Assembly (NCBI GenBank): GCA_025350985.1
Contig: JANXWU010000223.1
Coordinates: 1 to 13,598, forward strand
Direction of reading: 5' to 3'
From: Spartobacteria bacterium
Lineage (GTDB): Bacteria; Verrucomicrobiota; Verrucomicrobiia; Chthoniobacterales; Chthoniobacteraceae
Length of the DNA stretch: 13,598 nt
This document shows positions 1 through 6,767 of this stretch, one piece after another. The position numbers and the translations under genes were made by a program. The notes beneath the pieces were generated by a model, which saw only the letters and a list, made by a program, of their open reading frames with translations, had not been told where the DNA came from and searched no databases. Positions within the stretch are counted from its first letter, which is position 1; every line of letters begins with the position of its first letter.

Positions 1-174
1 GATTTCGCCGCCAACGATCACGATGTTGCTTTTGGCATAAGTTTCGCACGCCACACGGCTGCTCTTGTCCTGCGTCAGGCAGGCGTCGAGCACCGCGTCG
101 GAGATCGTGTCGCAAACTTTGTCCGGGTGGCCTTCCCCCACGGATTCGGAGGAAAAAATGTAACGTCGGGGCAT
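1..174 (-). CDS. metK: S-adenosylmethionine synthetase, N-terminal 58 residues (cut by window edge)
   Basis: The enzyme makes S-adenosylmethionine from methionine and ATP in the cytoplasm. The visible 58 residues begin [20 protein letters not shown], the conserved N-terminus of MetK. The GHPDK motif at residues 15-19 carries the His and Asp that in characterised MetK proteins contact ATP and Mg2+. It is followed by the conserved [11 protein letters not shown] stretch and the start of the next strand (NIVIVGGEI). The start at base 174 gives the family's usual N-terminal length, and I see no Shine-Dalgarno before it. The rest lies left of the window. The gene is divergent from an ArsR-methyltransferase fusion gene (start at 287), and the 112-bp gap is shared regulatory space. 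Identity is secure from this stretch alone. Confidence 0.95.
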   Translation of the reverse strand, partial: MPRRYIFSSESVGEGHPDKVCDTISDAVLDACLTQDKSSRVACETYAKSNIVIVGGEI

Positions 175-238
175 GGAATGAAGTCGGGGGTTGAGGGTTG
201 GTGGTTGAAAACAGAATCAGACGCGCACGGCCAAGTTA

Positions 239-272
239 AGATATTGACCAATCATGATAGGCTGATATATCT
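239..272. promoter_or_regulatory. AT-rich palindromic island, candidate operator between metK and the ArsR-methyltransferase gene
   Basis: This AT-rich patch sits in an otherwise GC-rich region. It holds AGATAT (239-244) mirrored by ATATCT (267-272), plus two perfect 8-bp palindromes, ATCATGAT (251-258) and GATATATC (264-271). ArsR-family dimers typically bind such short AT-rich inverted repeats over a promoter. The position between metK and the ArsR-fusion gene suggests one operator controlling both. That role is inferred; the palindromes are seen. Confidence 0.45.
244..271 (+). promoter_or_regulatory. Candidate sigma70-type promoter of the ArsR-methyltransferase gene
   Basis: TTGACC (244-249) is separated by 16 bp from TATATC (266-271). 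Transcription would begin around 278, giving a leader of only about 10 nt before the ATG at 287. The -10 box overlaps the GATATATC palindrome, so a bound regulator would block the promoter, which fits autoregulation. Assigned by eye from consensus similarity only. Confidence 0.4.
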
Positions 273-286
273 CCAACGGATTTGCC

Positions 287-1219
287 ATGGCGTCAATCTT
301 AAAATCGCTGAGTTTGCTCGCCGATCCCACGCGGCTGCGGCTGCTTTTACTTTTGCAAGGGACAGAACTTTCGGTGGCGGAGATTCAGGGCGTGCTGGGG
401 ATGGGGCAGTCCCGCATTTCGAGCCACCTGAAGCAACTCAAGCAAGCCGGCCTCGTGCGGGATCGCCGCGCGGGACAGCAGGTTTACTACGCCTTGGCGG
501 ACGAGGAAAAGGGCGCGCACGCGCAGCTTCGCGAAATCATCCGCGCGACCACGAAAGAAATTCCCGAAGCCGCGCAGGACAAAACCGCGCTCAAATTAGT
601 GCTGAGAAAACGGCAGGACAAAACGCGCGAGTACTTCAACAAGCTCGCGGGAAAATTTGGCCGCCGCTACTGCCCTGGCCGCACTTGGAAAGGCGCGGCG
701 CACATGCTGTTGTCGCTGGTGGGCCCGATCACCGTCGCCGACCTCGGCGCGGGCGAAGGGACGCTTTCGCAAATGCTCGCCAAGCGCGCGAAAAAAGTCA
801 TCGCCATCGACGGCTCGGAAAAAATGGTGGAGTTCGGCGAGGCGCAGGCGAAGCGGAATGGTTTCACGAACGTCGAGTTTCGTCTGGGCGACATCGAAGA
901 CCCGCCGATTGCGGCGGGCTCCGTCGATCTTGCGCTGCTGAGTCAGGCGCTGCATCACGCCGCCAATCCCGACCGCGCCATCGCCGCGGCGTTCCGCATT
1001 TTGAAAAAAAAGGGGCACATCGCGATCCTCGATTTGCTGGCGCACAACTTTGAGGAGGCGCGCAAACTTTACGCCGACACGTGGCTCGGCTTCAGCGAGG
1101 CGGAGTTGCATCGCCTACTCACCGACGCGGGCTTTGACGAGATCGAAATTTCCGTCGTGGCGCGCGAATCGAAGAGTCCGAATTTCCAAACGGTCTTTGC
1201 CACGGCGGTGAAGCCGTGA
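287..1219 (+). CDS. ArsR-family HTH regulator fused to a SAM-dependent methyltransferase-fold domain
   Basis: The protein has 310 residues and two domains. Residues 1-85 form an ArsR/SmtB winged helix (LADPTRLRLL at 11-20; recognition-helix region GMGQSRISSHLKQLKQAGLV at 38-57; wing RRAGQQVYYAL at 60-70). Residues 115-310 form a class I methyltransferase fold: motif I VADLGAGEG at 150-158, the acidic end of strand 2 at AIDGS (173-177), GD at 201-202, and a post-motif LLSQALHHAANPDR segment at 217-230. No metal-binding Cys cluster is visible (one Cys, C129). Proteins of this design include SahR, described in Proteobacteria as an SAH-responsive repressor of metK and ahcY. The divergent metK here supports the same role: the domain would sense SAM or SAH rather than, or as well as, methylate. 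The start at 287 places the HTH at the usual distance, and no clear Shine-Dalgarno is present. The SahR-like role is inferred. Confidence 0.88.
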   Translation: MASILKSLSLLADPTRLRLLLLLQGTELSVAEIQGVLGMGQSRISSHLKQLKQAGLVRDRRAGQQVYYALADEEKGAHAQLREIIRATTKEIPEAAQDKTALKLVLRKRQDKTREYFNKLAGKFGRRYCPGRTWKGAAHMLLSLVGPITVADLGAGEGTLSQMLAKRAKKVIAIDGSEKMVEFGEAQAKRNGFTNVEFRLGDIEDPPIAAGSVDLALLSQALHHAANPDRAIAAAFRILKKKGHIAILDLLAHNFEEARKLYADTWLGFSEAELHRLLTDAGFDEIEISVVARESKSPNFQTVFATAVKP

Positions 1220-1260
1220 AAACTTGGGTGTGTTGGGGCTTCGGCAGAGACTCATTTTTG

Positions 1261-1289
1261 ACCACAGATTACGCAGATTTTCACAGATT
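1261..1289. repeat. Short CACAGATT repeats flanking the inverted-repeat element
   Basis: The stretch carries three related words: ACCACAGATT (1261-1270), GCAGATT, and TCACAGATT (ending at 1289). CCACAGATT (1262-1270) reappears inverted as AATCTGTGG at 1494-1502, so the pair brackets the larger inverted-repeat element at 1316-1476. No protein-coding frame is supported in 1220-1558. The remainder (1290-1315 and 1503-1558) shows nothing I can name. Confidence 0.5.
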
Positions 1290-1315
1290 CTATTCAAATT
1301 GGCGTGGTGCCGTTT

Positions 1316-1476
1316 TTTAAAAAAGCGTGTCATTCTGAGCGAAGTGGAGTTCGCACAACGAACGGAACGCAGTCGAAGAATCTCTTGCACTTCCCGGTGC
1401 AGCGGCACGCCGAAAAGAGCTCAAGAGATTCTTCGACTCCGCCAAGCCTTCGCTCAGAATGACATGCTTTTTTAAA
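1316..1476. repeat. Dispersed inverted-repeat element, copy 1 (161 bp)
   Basis: The outer arms 1316-1344 and 1448-1476 are 29 nt long and complementary except for one G-T position. They contain TGTCATTCTGAGCGAAG and its mirror. An inner pair of 17 nt, AGTCGAAGAATCTCTTG (1371-1387) and its complement (1422-1438), surrounds a 34-nt loop. An asymmetric insert (GTGGAGTTCGCACAACGAACGGAACGC region) lies on the left arm. Copy 2 at 6614-6756 has the insert on the right arm, so it is the same element in the opposite orientation. It lies between two convergent genes, where it may act as a bidirectional transcription stop. No transposase is present. Short frames through it are not genes. Confidence 0.9.
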
Positions 1477-1558
1477 CTGGAGTCATTTCCTGAAATCTGT
1501 GGAGACCCTCCCCGCGCTCAAACATCTCCCGGAGTGAAACACACCCTGTTGACCTCGG

Positions 1559-2689
1559 TCAAAGGCTGGGCGTCGAGCGTTTCTTGGAACGCGGTTTTCC
1601 GGGCGGCGGCGAAGGTTTTCCCGCCAGCGGTTTCATTTTGAAAATCAGAAACGGCGTCTCGGCGAGATTCTGGCCGCCATTCATTTTTGGCGAGCGCTGG
1701 AGTTGGTTCGCGACGACGTAAAGCCAGCCATCCGGTCCGAGCGCGAAAGCGTCCGGCCACGAAAGCTGCGGGTCGCTCGCGAGCTGCCGGTAGATGCGGT
1801 CGGGGGTGATGACGCCGACGGCGTTGCTGCCGATGTCGCTCACGTAAATGTTGCCCGCCTTGTCCATCGTGATGCCGTCACAAACCGGTTTGTCGCTGTA
1901 GCGCTCGACGTGTTGTGGCAAGTCGCTGCGCGAGAAACGCGGGTCGGCGAGCGCCGTGGCGGCGATGCGATACATGCTCGTCGAGTGCATCGGGCCGAAG
2001 TAAAGCCACTCGCTTTTCGCGTCGAGCGCGAGCGGGTTGATGCCGATGCGCATTTTTCCCGGCGTGCCGTCCGCGTTTTTAGTCGCGAGCACTTTGCCAT
2101 CAATGGCCACGTCGATGTCTTCGGGCACGACGCTGGCGTGTCCTTGCAAAACGCGGCGCGCGAGTCCGGTCGGGATGTCCACGACGATAATGGCCGCGTC
2201 CGCGCCGCCGGCGGGATCGGCGATGAAAATGGCGTTGTGGACCAGATCGACGGCGAGATCGTTGACAAAAGAATCGGCGACGGTCGCGGGCGGCGGGAGA
2301 AAAATGACGCGGGCGAGCCGGTCGGCGCGTGTGTCCCACGCGACGAGCTTCGGCAGCGTGTGGCCGCGCAAGCCGTTATCAAGCATCCACACCACGCCAT
2401 TCGCGTCGCTTTGCAAACCGAGCACGGAGTCAAGCGCGACGCCGAGCGGGTTATGCTCCGGCTGGTTGTAGAGGGCGTTCGGAAACGGTTTGAGCGATCC
2501 GTCCTTGGACAGTTCCACGACGCGATTTTTCGGCTCGTAAAATTGGTGCAGGCTGACGATTTGACGACCCTCCGGGGTGATCGTGATGTTGCCCGGCGCC
2601 ACCACGACGCGGGCGGCGATTTGCAAATCGTCTGCCGCGCGCAGACTGGCGGAAAAAATCAGCAGGGCGAGGAGCGAACGAAAAAACAT
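1559..2689 (-). CDS. Exported Yellow/MRJP-family (L-dopachrome tautomerase-related) beta-propeller protein
   Basis: The protein has 376 residues from the ATG at 2689. I chose this start because it gives a clean signal peptide (MFFRSLLALLIFSASLRA, then ADD), so the mature protein should be periplasmic or outside. The frame stays open further upstream, but that extension overlaps the intergenic gap and spoils the signal peptide. Family marks of the bacterial MRJP/Yellow group are SFVNDLAVD (140-148), IADPAGG (156-162), LYFGPMHSTSMYRI (229-242), DKPVCDGITMDKAGNIYVSD (266-285) and WPDAFALGPDGWLYVVANQL (311-330). These belong to successive blades of a six-bladed propeller. The tail (355-376) is rich in Pro, Lys and Arg. 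The substrate is unknown; the family name comes from insect pigment proteins. It is likely the last gene of an operon with the DUF5069 gene 78 bp upstream. Confidence 0.85.
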   Translation of the reverse strand: MFFRSLLALLIFSASLRAADDLQIAARVVVAPGNITITPEGRQIVSLHQFYEPKNRVVELSKDGSLKPFPNALYNQPEHNPLGVALDSVLGLQSDANGVVWMLDNGLRGHTLPKLVAWDTRADRLARVIFLPPPATVADSFVNDLAVDLVHNAIFIADPAGGADAAIIVVDIPTGLARRVLQGHASVVPEDIDVAIDGKVLATKNADGTPGKMRIGINPLALDAKSEWLYFGPMHSTSMYRIAATALADPRFSRSDLPQHVERYSDKPVCDGITMDKAGNIYVSDIGSNAVGVITPDRIYRQLASDPQLSWPDAFALGPDGWLYVVANQLQRSPKMNGGQNLAETPFLIFKMKPLAGKPSPPPGKPRSKKRSTPSL

Positions 2690-2767
2690 GGGAGGCCATG
2701 CTGCCTTCGCCGCGCACCGCGCGCAAGTTTCCGCGGTCGTTCCATCCGCCGGTGCGCGCACGCGCCC

Positions 2768-3211
2768 TTATTTCAAAACCGTCTGATGAAACGCGAACCA
2801 GTCGTCGAGGTTGTTCAGATTGATCGCGTCGCGCGGGGCGGCGGCATCGTCCGGGAGTCCGTTGGCACCCAAAATGGACTGGCGCGTTTCGTCGCTGTGG
2901 ATGTAGCCGGCCACGGCGGCGTTGAGTTTTTCCACCGAGATCGCGTCGAGTTTCACTCCCGGCTGCTCTTTCACCCAAGCCTCGAATTGCGGATACGTCG
3001 GGCGCTGGTTTTTGATGAAATCCAGCAGCGCGGCGCGGTCCAGCCCCAAGCCGTCGATGACCATTTGATCGTAGCCTTTGCCGCAGCCGGGATAGCCGGG
3101 GGCGAGCTCGCCGCAGGCTTCGAGCGAGGCTTTCAACCAGAGACGCGGGAGATGCAGCACGCCCAAAGGACCGGCGACGCCGGAGCTGAGCAGAGGAACA
3201 ATGGTGGACAT
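2768..3211 (-). CDS. DUF5069 domain-containing protein
   Basis: A 147-residue protein from the ATG at 3211, most of it a single DUF5069 domain. Typical features are LPRLWLKASLEACGELAPGY (21-40), the Gly-rich GCGKGYD (42-48), a hydrophobic helix with LLDFIK (62-67), PTYPQFEAWV (71-80), and a C-terminal DDWFAFHQ (136-143). There is no signal peptide or membrane segment, so it is probably cytoplasmic. The molecular function of the family is unknown to me. It starts 5 bp after the stop of the 74-residue gene and precedes the Yellow/MRJP gene, so the three are probably cotranscribed. A longer in-frame start would run back through the upstream gene and is unlikely. Confidence 0.82.
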   Translation of the reverse strand: MSTIVPLLSSGVAGPLGVLHLPRLWLKASLEACGELAPGYPGCGKGYDQMVIDGLGLDRAALLDFIKNQRPTYPQFEAWVKEQPGVKLDAISVEKLNAAVAGYIHSDETRQSILGANGLPDDAAAPRDAINLNNLDDWFAFHQTVLK

Positions 3212-3216
3212 AAAAT

Positions 3217-3441
3217 TCAGTCGGCGAACGCGAACTTGGGCGCTGGTTCCCGTTCCAGCGCGGCGGCGCAGACGTGGGATTCGATGCCGTATTCCGTTTT
3301 CCGAATCGACACGCAACTGCCACGGCTCAGGCTCGCCAGATAGGCTTCAAACTGAATCGCGCCCACCGTCGTCTCGCGGTATCTCAAGCCCGCCACTTCG
3401 TCGAATCGTTCCTTGGCAAATTGTATCAAATCCTTACTCAT
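3217..3441 (-). CDS. Small protein of 74 residues, unknown function
   Basis: The frame reads MSKDLIQFAKERFDEVAGLR and onward to a C-terminus ending KFAFAD. It is a soluble, mixed-charge protein with two Cys (43 and 58) and no signal peptide or transmembrane helix. The first 20 residues look like an amphipathic helix, and the middle (AIQFEAYLASLSRGSCVSIRK) looks like beta strands. The start at 3441 is fixed by a strong purine-rich ribosome binding site four bases upstream, rare for this window. It lies 5 bp ahead of the DUF5069 gene, so it leads that operon. I do not recognise the family. Coding is supported by the ribosome binding site and the tight spacing. Confidence 0.7.
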   Translation of the reverse strand: MSKDLIQFAKERFDEVAGLRYRETTVGAIQFEAYLASLSRGSCVSIRKTEYGIESHVCAAALEREPAPKFAFAD

Positions 3442-3445
3442 CGGC

Positions 3446-3453
3446 TCCTCCTC
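3446..3453 (-). promoter_or_regulatory. Strong Shine-Dalgarno GAGGAGGA
   Basis: On the minus strand GAGGAGGA is followed by GCCG and then the ATG at 3441. It decides the start of the 74-residue gene against longer in-frame alternatives. It stands out because most other genes in the window have no recognisable Shine-Dalgarno. Confidence 0.75.
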
Positions 3454-3505
3454 AGCAAAACGCAGGCCACCTTTGGCGCGGTTGTATCCCGGTCGGAAAA
3501 GACCT

Positions 3506-3546
3506 GGCAAGTCAAAAGCTTGCCGTCCGGTGTTTTTTTGAACACC
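3506..3546 (+). promoter_or_regulatory. Two tandem hairpins in the leader of the DUF4870 gene
   Basis: The first hairpin is GGCAAG (3506-3511) with CTTGCC (3519-3524) and a 7-nt loop. The second is GGTGTT (3529-3534) with AACACC (3541-3546) and a T-rich 6-nt loop. The pair ends 11 bp before the ATG at 3558. The T7 run follows the first stem after a short gap, so the pair could form a weak attenuator. No riboswitch class could be matched. Both stems are seen; the function is speculative. Confidence 0.35.
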
Positions 3547-3557
3547 TTCCCCGGCTT

Positions 3558-3938
3558 ATGGACGAAACGATTTTACCGCCAGCTGCTACGACTCAGGAAG
3601 AGCGCACTTGGGCGATGATTGCGCACCTGAGCGCCTTCGCCATGTATTTCAGTGGCATCGGCCACCTCGTAGGACCGCTCATCGTGTGGCTGTTGAAACG
3701 CGACGGCAGCTCGTTTGTGGACAATCAGGGGAAGGAATCGCTGAATTTCCAAATTTCGTTTTCCATCTACGTGATCGCCGCCATCGTCCTTTGTTTTACG
3801 ATCATCGGATTGGTGGTGGGAGTACCGATGCTCTGGGCGCTGCCGGTGTTTCATATTGTCTGCATGATCATCGCCGCCATCAAAGCGAAGGAGGGCGTGG
3901 CGTTCCGCTATCCTCTCACCATCCGGTTCATCAAATAA
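3558..3938 (+). CDS. DUF4870 domain-containing small membrane protein
   Basis: The protein has 126 residues and three predicted membrane segments at about 20-46, 66-90 and 92-110. Family marks are the N-terminal EERTWAMIAHLSAF (14-27), the loop between helices 1 and 2 with FVDNQGKESLNFQIS (53-67), and the terminal FRYPLTIRFIK (116-126). These give a full-length match to DUF4870, a family related to Tic20-like membrane proteins with no firm function. The start at 3558 is the only Met that leaves a normal-length N-terminus; longer upstream frames run across the divergent small gene. It is 43 bp ahead of murJ on the same strand, so the two may be cotranscribed. Confidence 0.85.
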   Translation: MDETILPPAATTQEERTWAMIAHLSAFAMYFSGIGHLVGPLIVWLLKRDGSSFVDNQGKESLNFQISFSIYVIAAIVLCFTIIGLVVGVPMLWALPVFHIVCMIIAAIKAKEGVAFRYPLTIRFIK

Positions 3939-3981
3939 CGCGGACTGCTTTTCGCGCGTCGCTCGGTTAGCGGCCAAGCCG

Positions 3982-5616
3982 ATGCCAACCCCACCCGCCG
4001 AAAACCGCGAGGCGTCCGCGCTGAATCCCGACGCCAAACGCAGCACCACGCGCGCGGCGGGCGTGGTCGGCATCGCCGTGATGTGCAGCCGCGTGCTGGG
4101 ACTCGCGCGCGAGATGATTTTTAATTCGCTCTTCGGCGCGGGCGCGAACCTGGACATGTTCATCACCGCCTTCCGCGCGCCGAATCTGCTGCGCGACCTG
4201 TTTGCCGAGGGCGCGCTCTCGACCGCGTTCGTCACGACTTTTTCTAAAAAAATCGCCACCGAGGACGACGGCGCGGCGTGGCGGCTCGCGAACAAAATCG
4301 GGACGCTCACGCTCGTCGTGATGAGCGCGCTCACACTGCTCGGCGTCGTCTTCTCGCGGCCACTCATCGGCGTGCTTGGCAGCGGATTCCACGGCGACGA
4401 AGCGCGCACGACGGCGGCGCTCACCGCGATCATGTTTCCGTTCATCCTCATGGTCTCGCTCGCCGCGCTCGTGATGGGAATGCTCAACGCAAAACACGTC
4501 TTCGGATGGCCCGCGATGGCGTCCACTTTTTTCAACATCGGCTCGATCGTCGGCGGCGTGGCGATCGGCTGGTGGCTCGATCCACACTTTGGGACGCGCG
4601 CACTATTTGGCCTCGCCGTGGGCACCCTGCTCGGCGGATTTCTGCAACTCGTCGTGCAAATCCCGCCGCTCTTTCGCCTCGGGTTCGGGCCGCGTCTGGA
4701 CTTCCACTGGCGCGACGCTGGCGTGAACACCGTGCTGCGATTGATGGCTCCGGCGGTCATCGCCGCGAGCGCCGTGCAGGTGAACGTGATGGTGAACACG
4801 TCCTTCGCGTCGCACTGCGCGCGCGGGTCGGTGACGTGGCTGAACAACGCCTTTCGCCTCATGCAACTGCCGCTGGGAATTTTCGGCGTCGCCATCGGCA
4901 CGGTGACGCTGCCGCTACTCGCGAAAAGCATCGCCCTCGGCCAGCACGATGATTTTCGCTCAACGCTCGCGCGCGGGATGCGGCTCGCGTTTTTACTCAC
5001 GGTGCCTGCGACCATCGGCCTCGTCCTGCTCGCGCGCCCGATCATGAGTTTGCTGTATGAACACGGAAACGTCACCGCCGACCAGGTCACGCAAATGGCC
5101 GCGGCGCTGCAACTCTACGCCATCGGCCTCGTCGCCTACTCGGCCATGAAAGTGCTCGCGCCCGCCTTTTACGCCATCGACAAACGCCAGACGCCGATGC
5201 TGGTGAGCTTCCTCGCCATCGGCACGAATCTGCTGCTGAACTGGTGGTTCACCTTCCACCTCGGCTGGGGTCACCGCGGGCTCGCGCTCTCGACCGGCCT
5301 CGTCGCGACGATCAATTTTCTCCTACTCTACGCGCTCATGCGCCGCCACGCGCGCGGGCTGGAAACGCGGCTGATGGGCGTGGCTTTGGGAAAAATCGCC
5401 GTCGCCGGAATCGCCCTCGCCCTGGTCTGCTGGGCGGCTGACGTGTGGCTCCTCGCGGCGTGGACGCGGATGAGTTTTGCCGCGCGGCTCGCCGCACTGC
5501 TGGCGACGATCGCCTCGGCGGGCGGTGCCTTTTTTGCGACGGCGTGGCTGTTAAAGCTGGACGAAATGCGCGAGGTCGCCGGGATTTTTCGGCGGCGGCT
5601 GGCGCGAAAAAAATAA
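3982..5616 (+). CDS. murJ: Lipid II flippase MurJ (MviN family)
   Basis: MurJ moves lipid II, the peptidoglycan precursor, across the inner membrane. The protein has 544 residues, slightly longer than the usual 510-530, mainly because of a roughly 20-residue soluble N-terminal extension before TTRAAGVVGIAVMCSRVLGL (22-41). Conserved arginines of the central cavity are present in SRVLGLAREMIF (36-47) and in FRAPNLLRDLFAEGALSTAF (64-83). LDMFITAF (57-64) includes the conserved acidic residue. The rest is a run of hydrophobic helices consistent with the 14-helix MOP-exporter fold, including LLYEHGNVT (near 355-363) and APAFYAIDKRQTPM (near 393-406). There is no strong ribosome binding site. It follows the DUF4870 gene and converges on the AraC gene with a 17-bp gap. 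The assignment is secure. Confidence 0.95.
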   Translation: MPTPPAENREASALNPDAKRSTTRAAGVVGIAVMCSRVLGLAREMIFNSLFGAGANLDMFITAFRAPNLLRDLFAEGALSTAFVTTFSKKIATEDDGAAWRLANKIGTLTLVVMSALTLLGVVFSRPLIGVLGSGFHGDEARTTAALTAIMFPFILMVSLAALVMGMLNAKHVFGWPAMASTFFNIGSIVGGVAIGWWLDPHFGTRALFGLAVGTLLGGFLQLVVQIPPLFRLGFGPRLDFHWRDAGVNTVLRLMAPAVIAASAVQVNVMVNTSFASHCARGSVTWLNNAFRLMQLPLGIFGVAIGTVTLPLLAKSIALGQHDDFRSTLARGMRLAFLLTVPATIGLVLLARPIMSLLYEHGNVTADQVTQMAAALQLYAIGLVAYSAMKVLAPAFYAIDKRQTPMLVSFLAIGTNLLLNWWFTFHLGWGHRGLALSTGLVATINFLLLYALMRRHARGLETRLMGVALGKIAVAGIALALVCWAADVWLLAAWTRMSFAARLAALLATIASAGGAFFATAWLLKLDEMREVAGIFRRRLARKK

Positions 5617-5633
5617 GCGCAGCGCCGAAATTT

Positions 5634-6575
5634 TCACCACTCGGGTTTGCCCGCTTCCGGTGGAAACGCGCCCTGCCGCACGAGCTTGCTGTAGGTCTTC
5701 GGCGACGTGCCGTAGGCCTTTTTGAACGCGCGGGAAAACGCGAACAAAGACTCGAATCCCGAGCGCGCCGCCACGGCGGAAATTTTCAAATCAGACGACT
5801 GCAAAAGCTTCGCCGCCTCAGACAATCGCGACTCGCGGATGTAGCGGCCGAGGCTGATTCCCAGCCGCGTGCGGAAGACGGCGCGCAGGTGGCTGACCGA
5901 ATATCCAATCGCGTCGGCCAGGTCCGCAATCGACGGCCCCGCCGCGAGATGCGAGCGCATGTAGCGGTTGATTTTTTCCAAAATAACGTCGCGCACATCG
6001 TCGCTGGTGTGGATGTCGCGGCGCTCCGGCGCGATCAACGGCGACGCGACGAGATGCAGGAGCAGCCGCGAGAGGCGATAGGAAATTTCCACCGCATCGG
6101 GCCGCTGGTCGGCGGGCGCGACGTATTCCCGGACGATGTCCTGCACGAATTGGAGGCCGTCGGCATCGAGCACGCGGGGGGCGTTGCGCAGCGCCTGAAT
6201 GCGCGCCATTTCGCCCAGCTCGAAGGTGATGAACAGCCACTCGATCGCGCCGTTCGACACGTCGATGTAGTGGTGGAATTGATGCGGAAAAATCAGCGCG
6301 CACTCGCCCGCCTCGAGCAGAAAGGTCCGGTCGTCGATGCGCGCCGGGCCGCCATTTTCCAACACGACCAGCAACTCGAAACGGTGGTGGTAGTTGCTGC
6401 TCACGCCGAGGACCGAGCGGAGCGCAGCGGTGTCGGTGCGCTTGAAAAAGACAATGTTGTCGGGCGCCAAAGCGCGGCTCCAACTCAACCCGGTGAAGAG
6501 TCCGGCGGGTCGCTTCATGCCGCGAATGACCTTGCGGATGGAGGCGGTGGAGATTTTTTCCGTCCGCATATTCAC
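5634..6575 (-). CDS. AraC-family transcriptional regulator with N-terminal cupin sensor
   Basis: The protein has 313 residues if it starts at the GTG at 6575; an ATG two codons later (6569) is an equally good start. The N-terminal part (about 35-130) is a cupin-like ligand-binding domain with NYHHRFELLVVLENGG (61-76), the turn EAGECALIFPHQFHHY (88-103) and several His residues. The C-terminal part (about 195-298) is the AraC double helix-turn-helix: first HTH SIADLADAIGYSVSHLRAVF (215-234), linker GRYIRESRLSEAAKLL (243-258), second HTH KISAVAARSGFESLFAFSRA (264-283), and the closing FKKAYGTSPKTYSK (284-297). The type commonly controls sugar or polysaccharide use genes, but no such target is adjacent and the ligand cannot be read from sequence. 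It converges on murJ. Confidence 0.9.
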   Translation of the reverse strand: MNMRTEKISTASIRKVIRGMKRPAGLFTGLSWSRALAPDNIVFFKRTDTAALRSVLGVSSNYHHRFELLVVLENGGPARIDDRTFLLEAGECALIFPHQFHHYIDVSNGAIEWLFITFELGEMARIQALRNAPRVLDADGLQFVQDIVREYVAPADQRPDAVEISYRLSRLLLHLVASPLIAPERRDIHTSDDVRDVILEKINRYMRSHLAAGPSIADLADAIGYSVSHLRAVFRTRLGISLGRYIRESRLSEAAKLLQSSDLKISAVAARSGFESLFAFSRAFKKAYGTSPKTYSKLVRQGAFPPEAGKPEW

Positions 6576-6613
6576 GGCTGGGTGCGAGAAAAAGGCTGCA
6601 TCGAAAAAGTGCG

Positions 6614-6756
6614 CGTGTCATTCTGAGCGAAGGCTTGGCGAAGTCGAAGAATCTCTTGAACCACATCTGGGCGTGCCGCTTCACAGGAAACGGCAAGAGA
6701 TTCTTCGGCTGCGTTCCGTTCGCTTGGGCGAACTCCACTGCGCTCAGAATGACACG
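6614..6756. repeat. Dispersed inverted-repeat element, copy 2 (opposite orientation)
   Basis: The outer arms CGTGTCATTCTGAGCG (6614-6629) and its perfect complement (6741-6756) enclose inner arms CGAAGAATCTCTTG (6645-6658) and CAAGAGATTCTTCG (6694-6707). The extra insert (GCGTTCCGTTCGCTTGGGCGAACTCC region) lies on the right arm, whereas in copy 1 (1316-1476) it lies on the left. Read on the opposite strand the two copies align throughout the arms, while the central loops differ. It lies between the AraC gene start and the minus-strand gene pair, so it sits upstream of the AraC gene and downstream of the pterin gene pair. Confidence 0.9.
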
Positions 6757-6767
6757 AGCGGCGGAAC

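Noticed and set aside
175..286. A SAM or SAH riboswitch upstream of metK
   Set aside because: The gap is only 112 bp, and I find no core motif of the SAM-I, SAM-II or SAH classes; palindromes fit a protein operator better.
1115..1475. Open frames on both strands through 1115-1475 (peptides such as QEILRLRQAFAQND)
   Set aside because: They translate the inverted-repeat element; the same peptide words come from copy 2 at 6572-6786. They reflect repeat DNA, not genes.
1703..3343. A 546-codon plus-strand open frame opposite the Yellow/MRJP and DUF5069 genes
   Set aside because: It is antisense to two recognised families and has an Arg/Val/His-rich composition without domains. High GC content keeps the opposite frame open.
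3573..5090. A 505-codon minus-strand open frame opposite DUF4870 and murJ
   Set aside because: It lies antisense to two clear membrane-protein families, and its Ser/Arg/Thr-rich content matches a GC-driven shadow.
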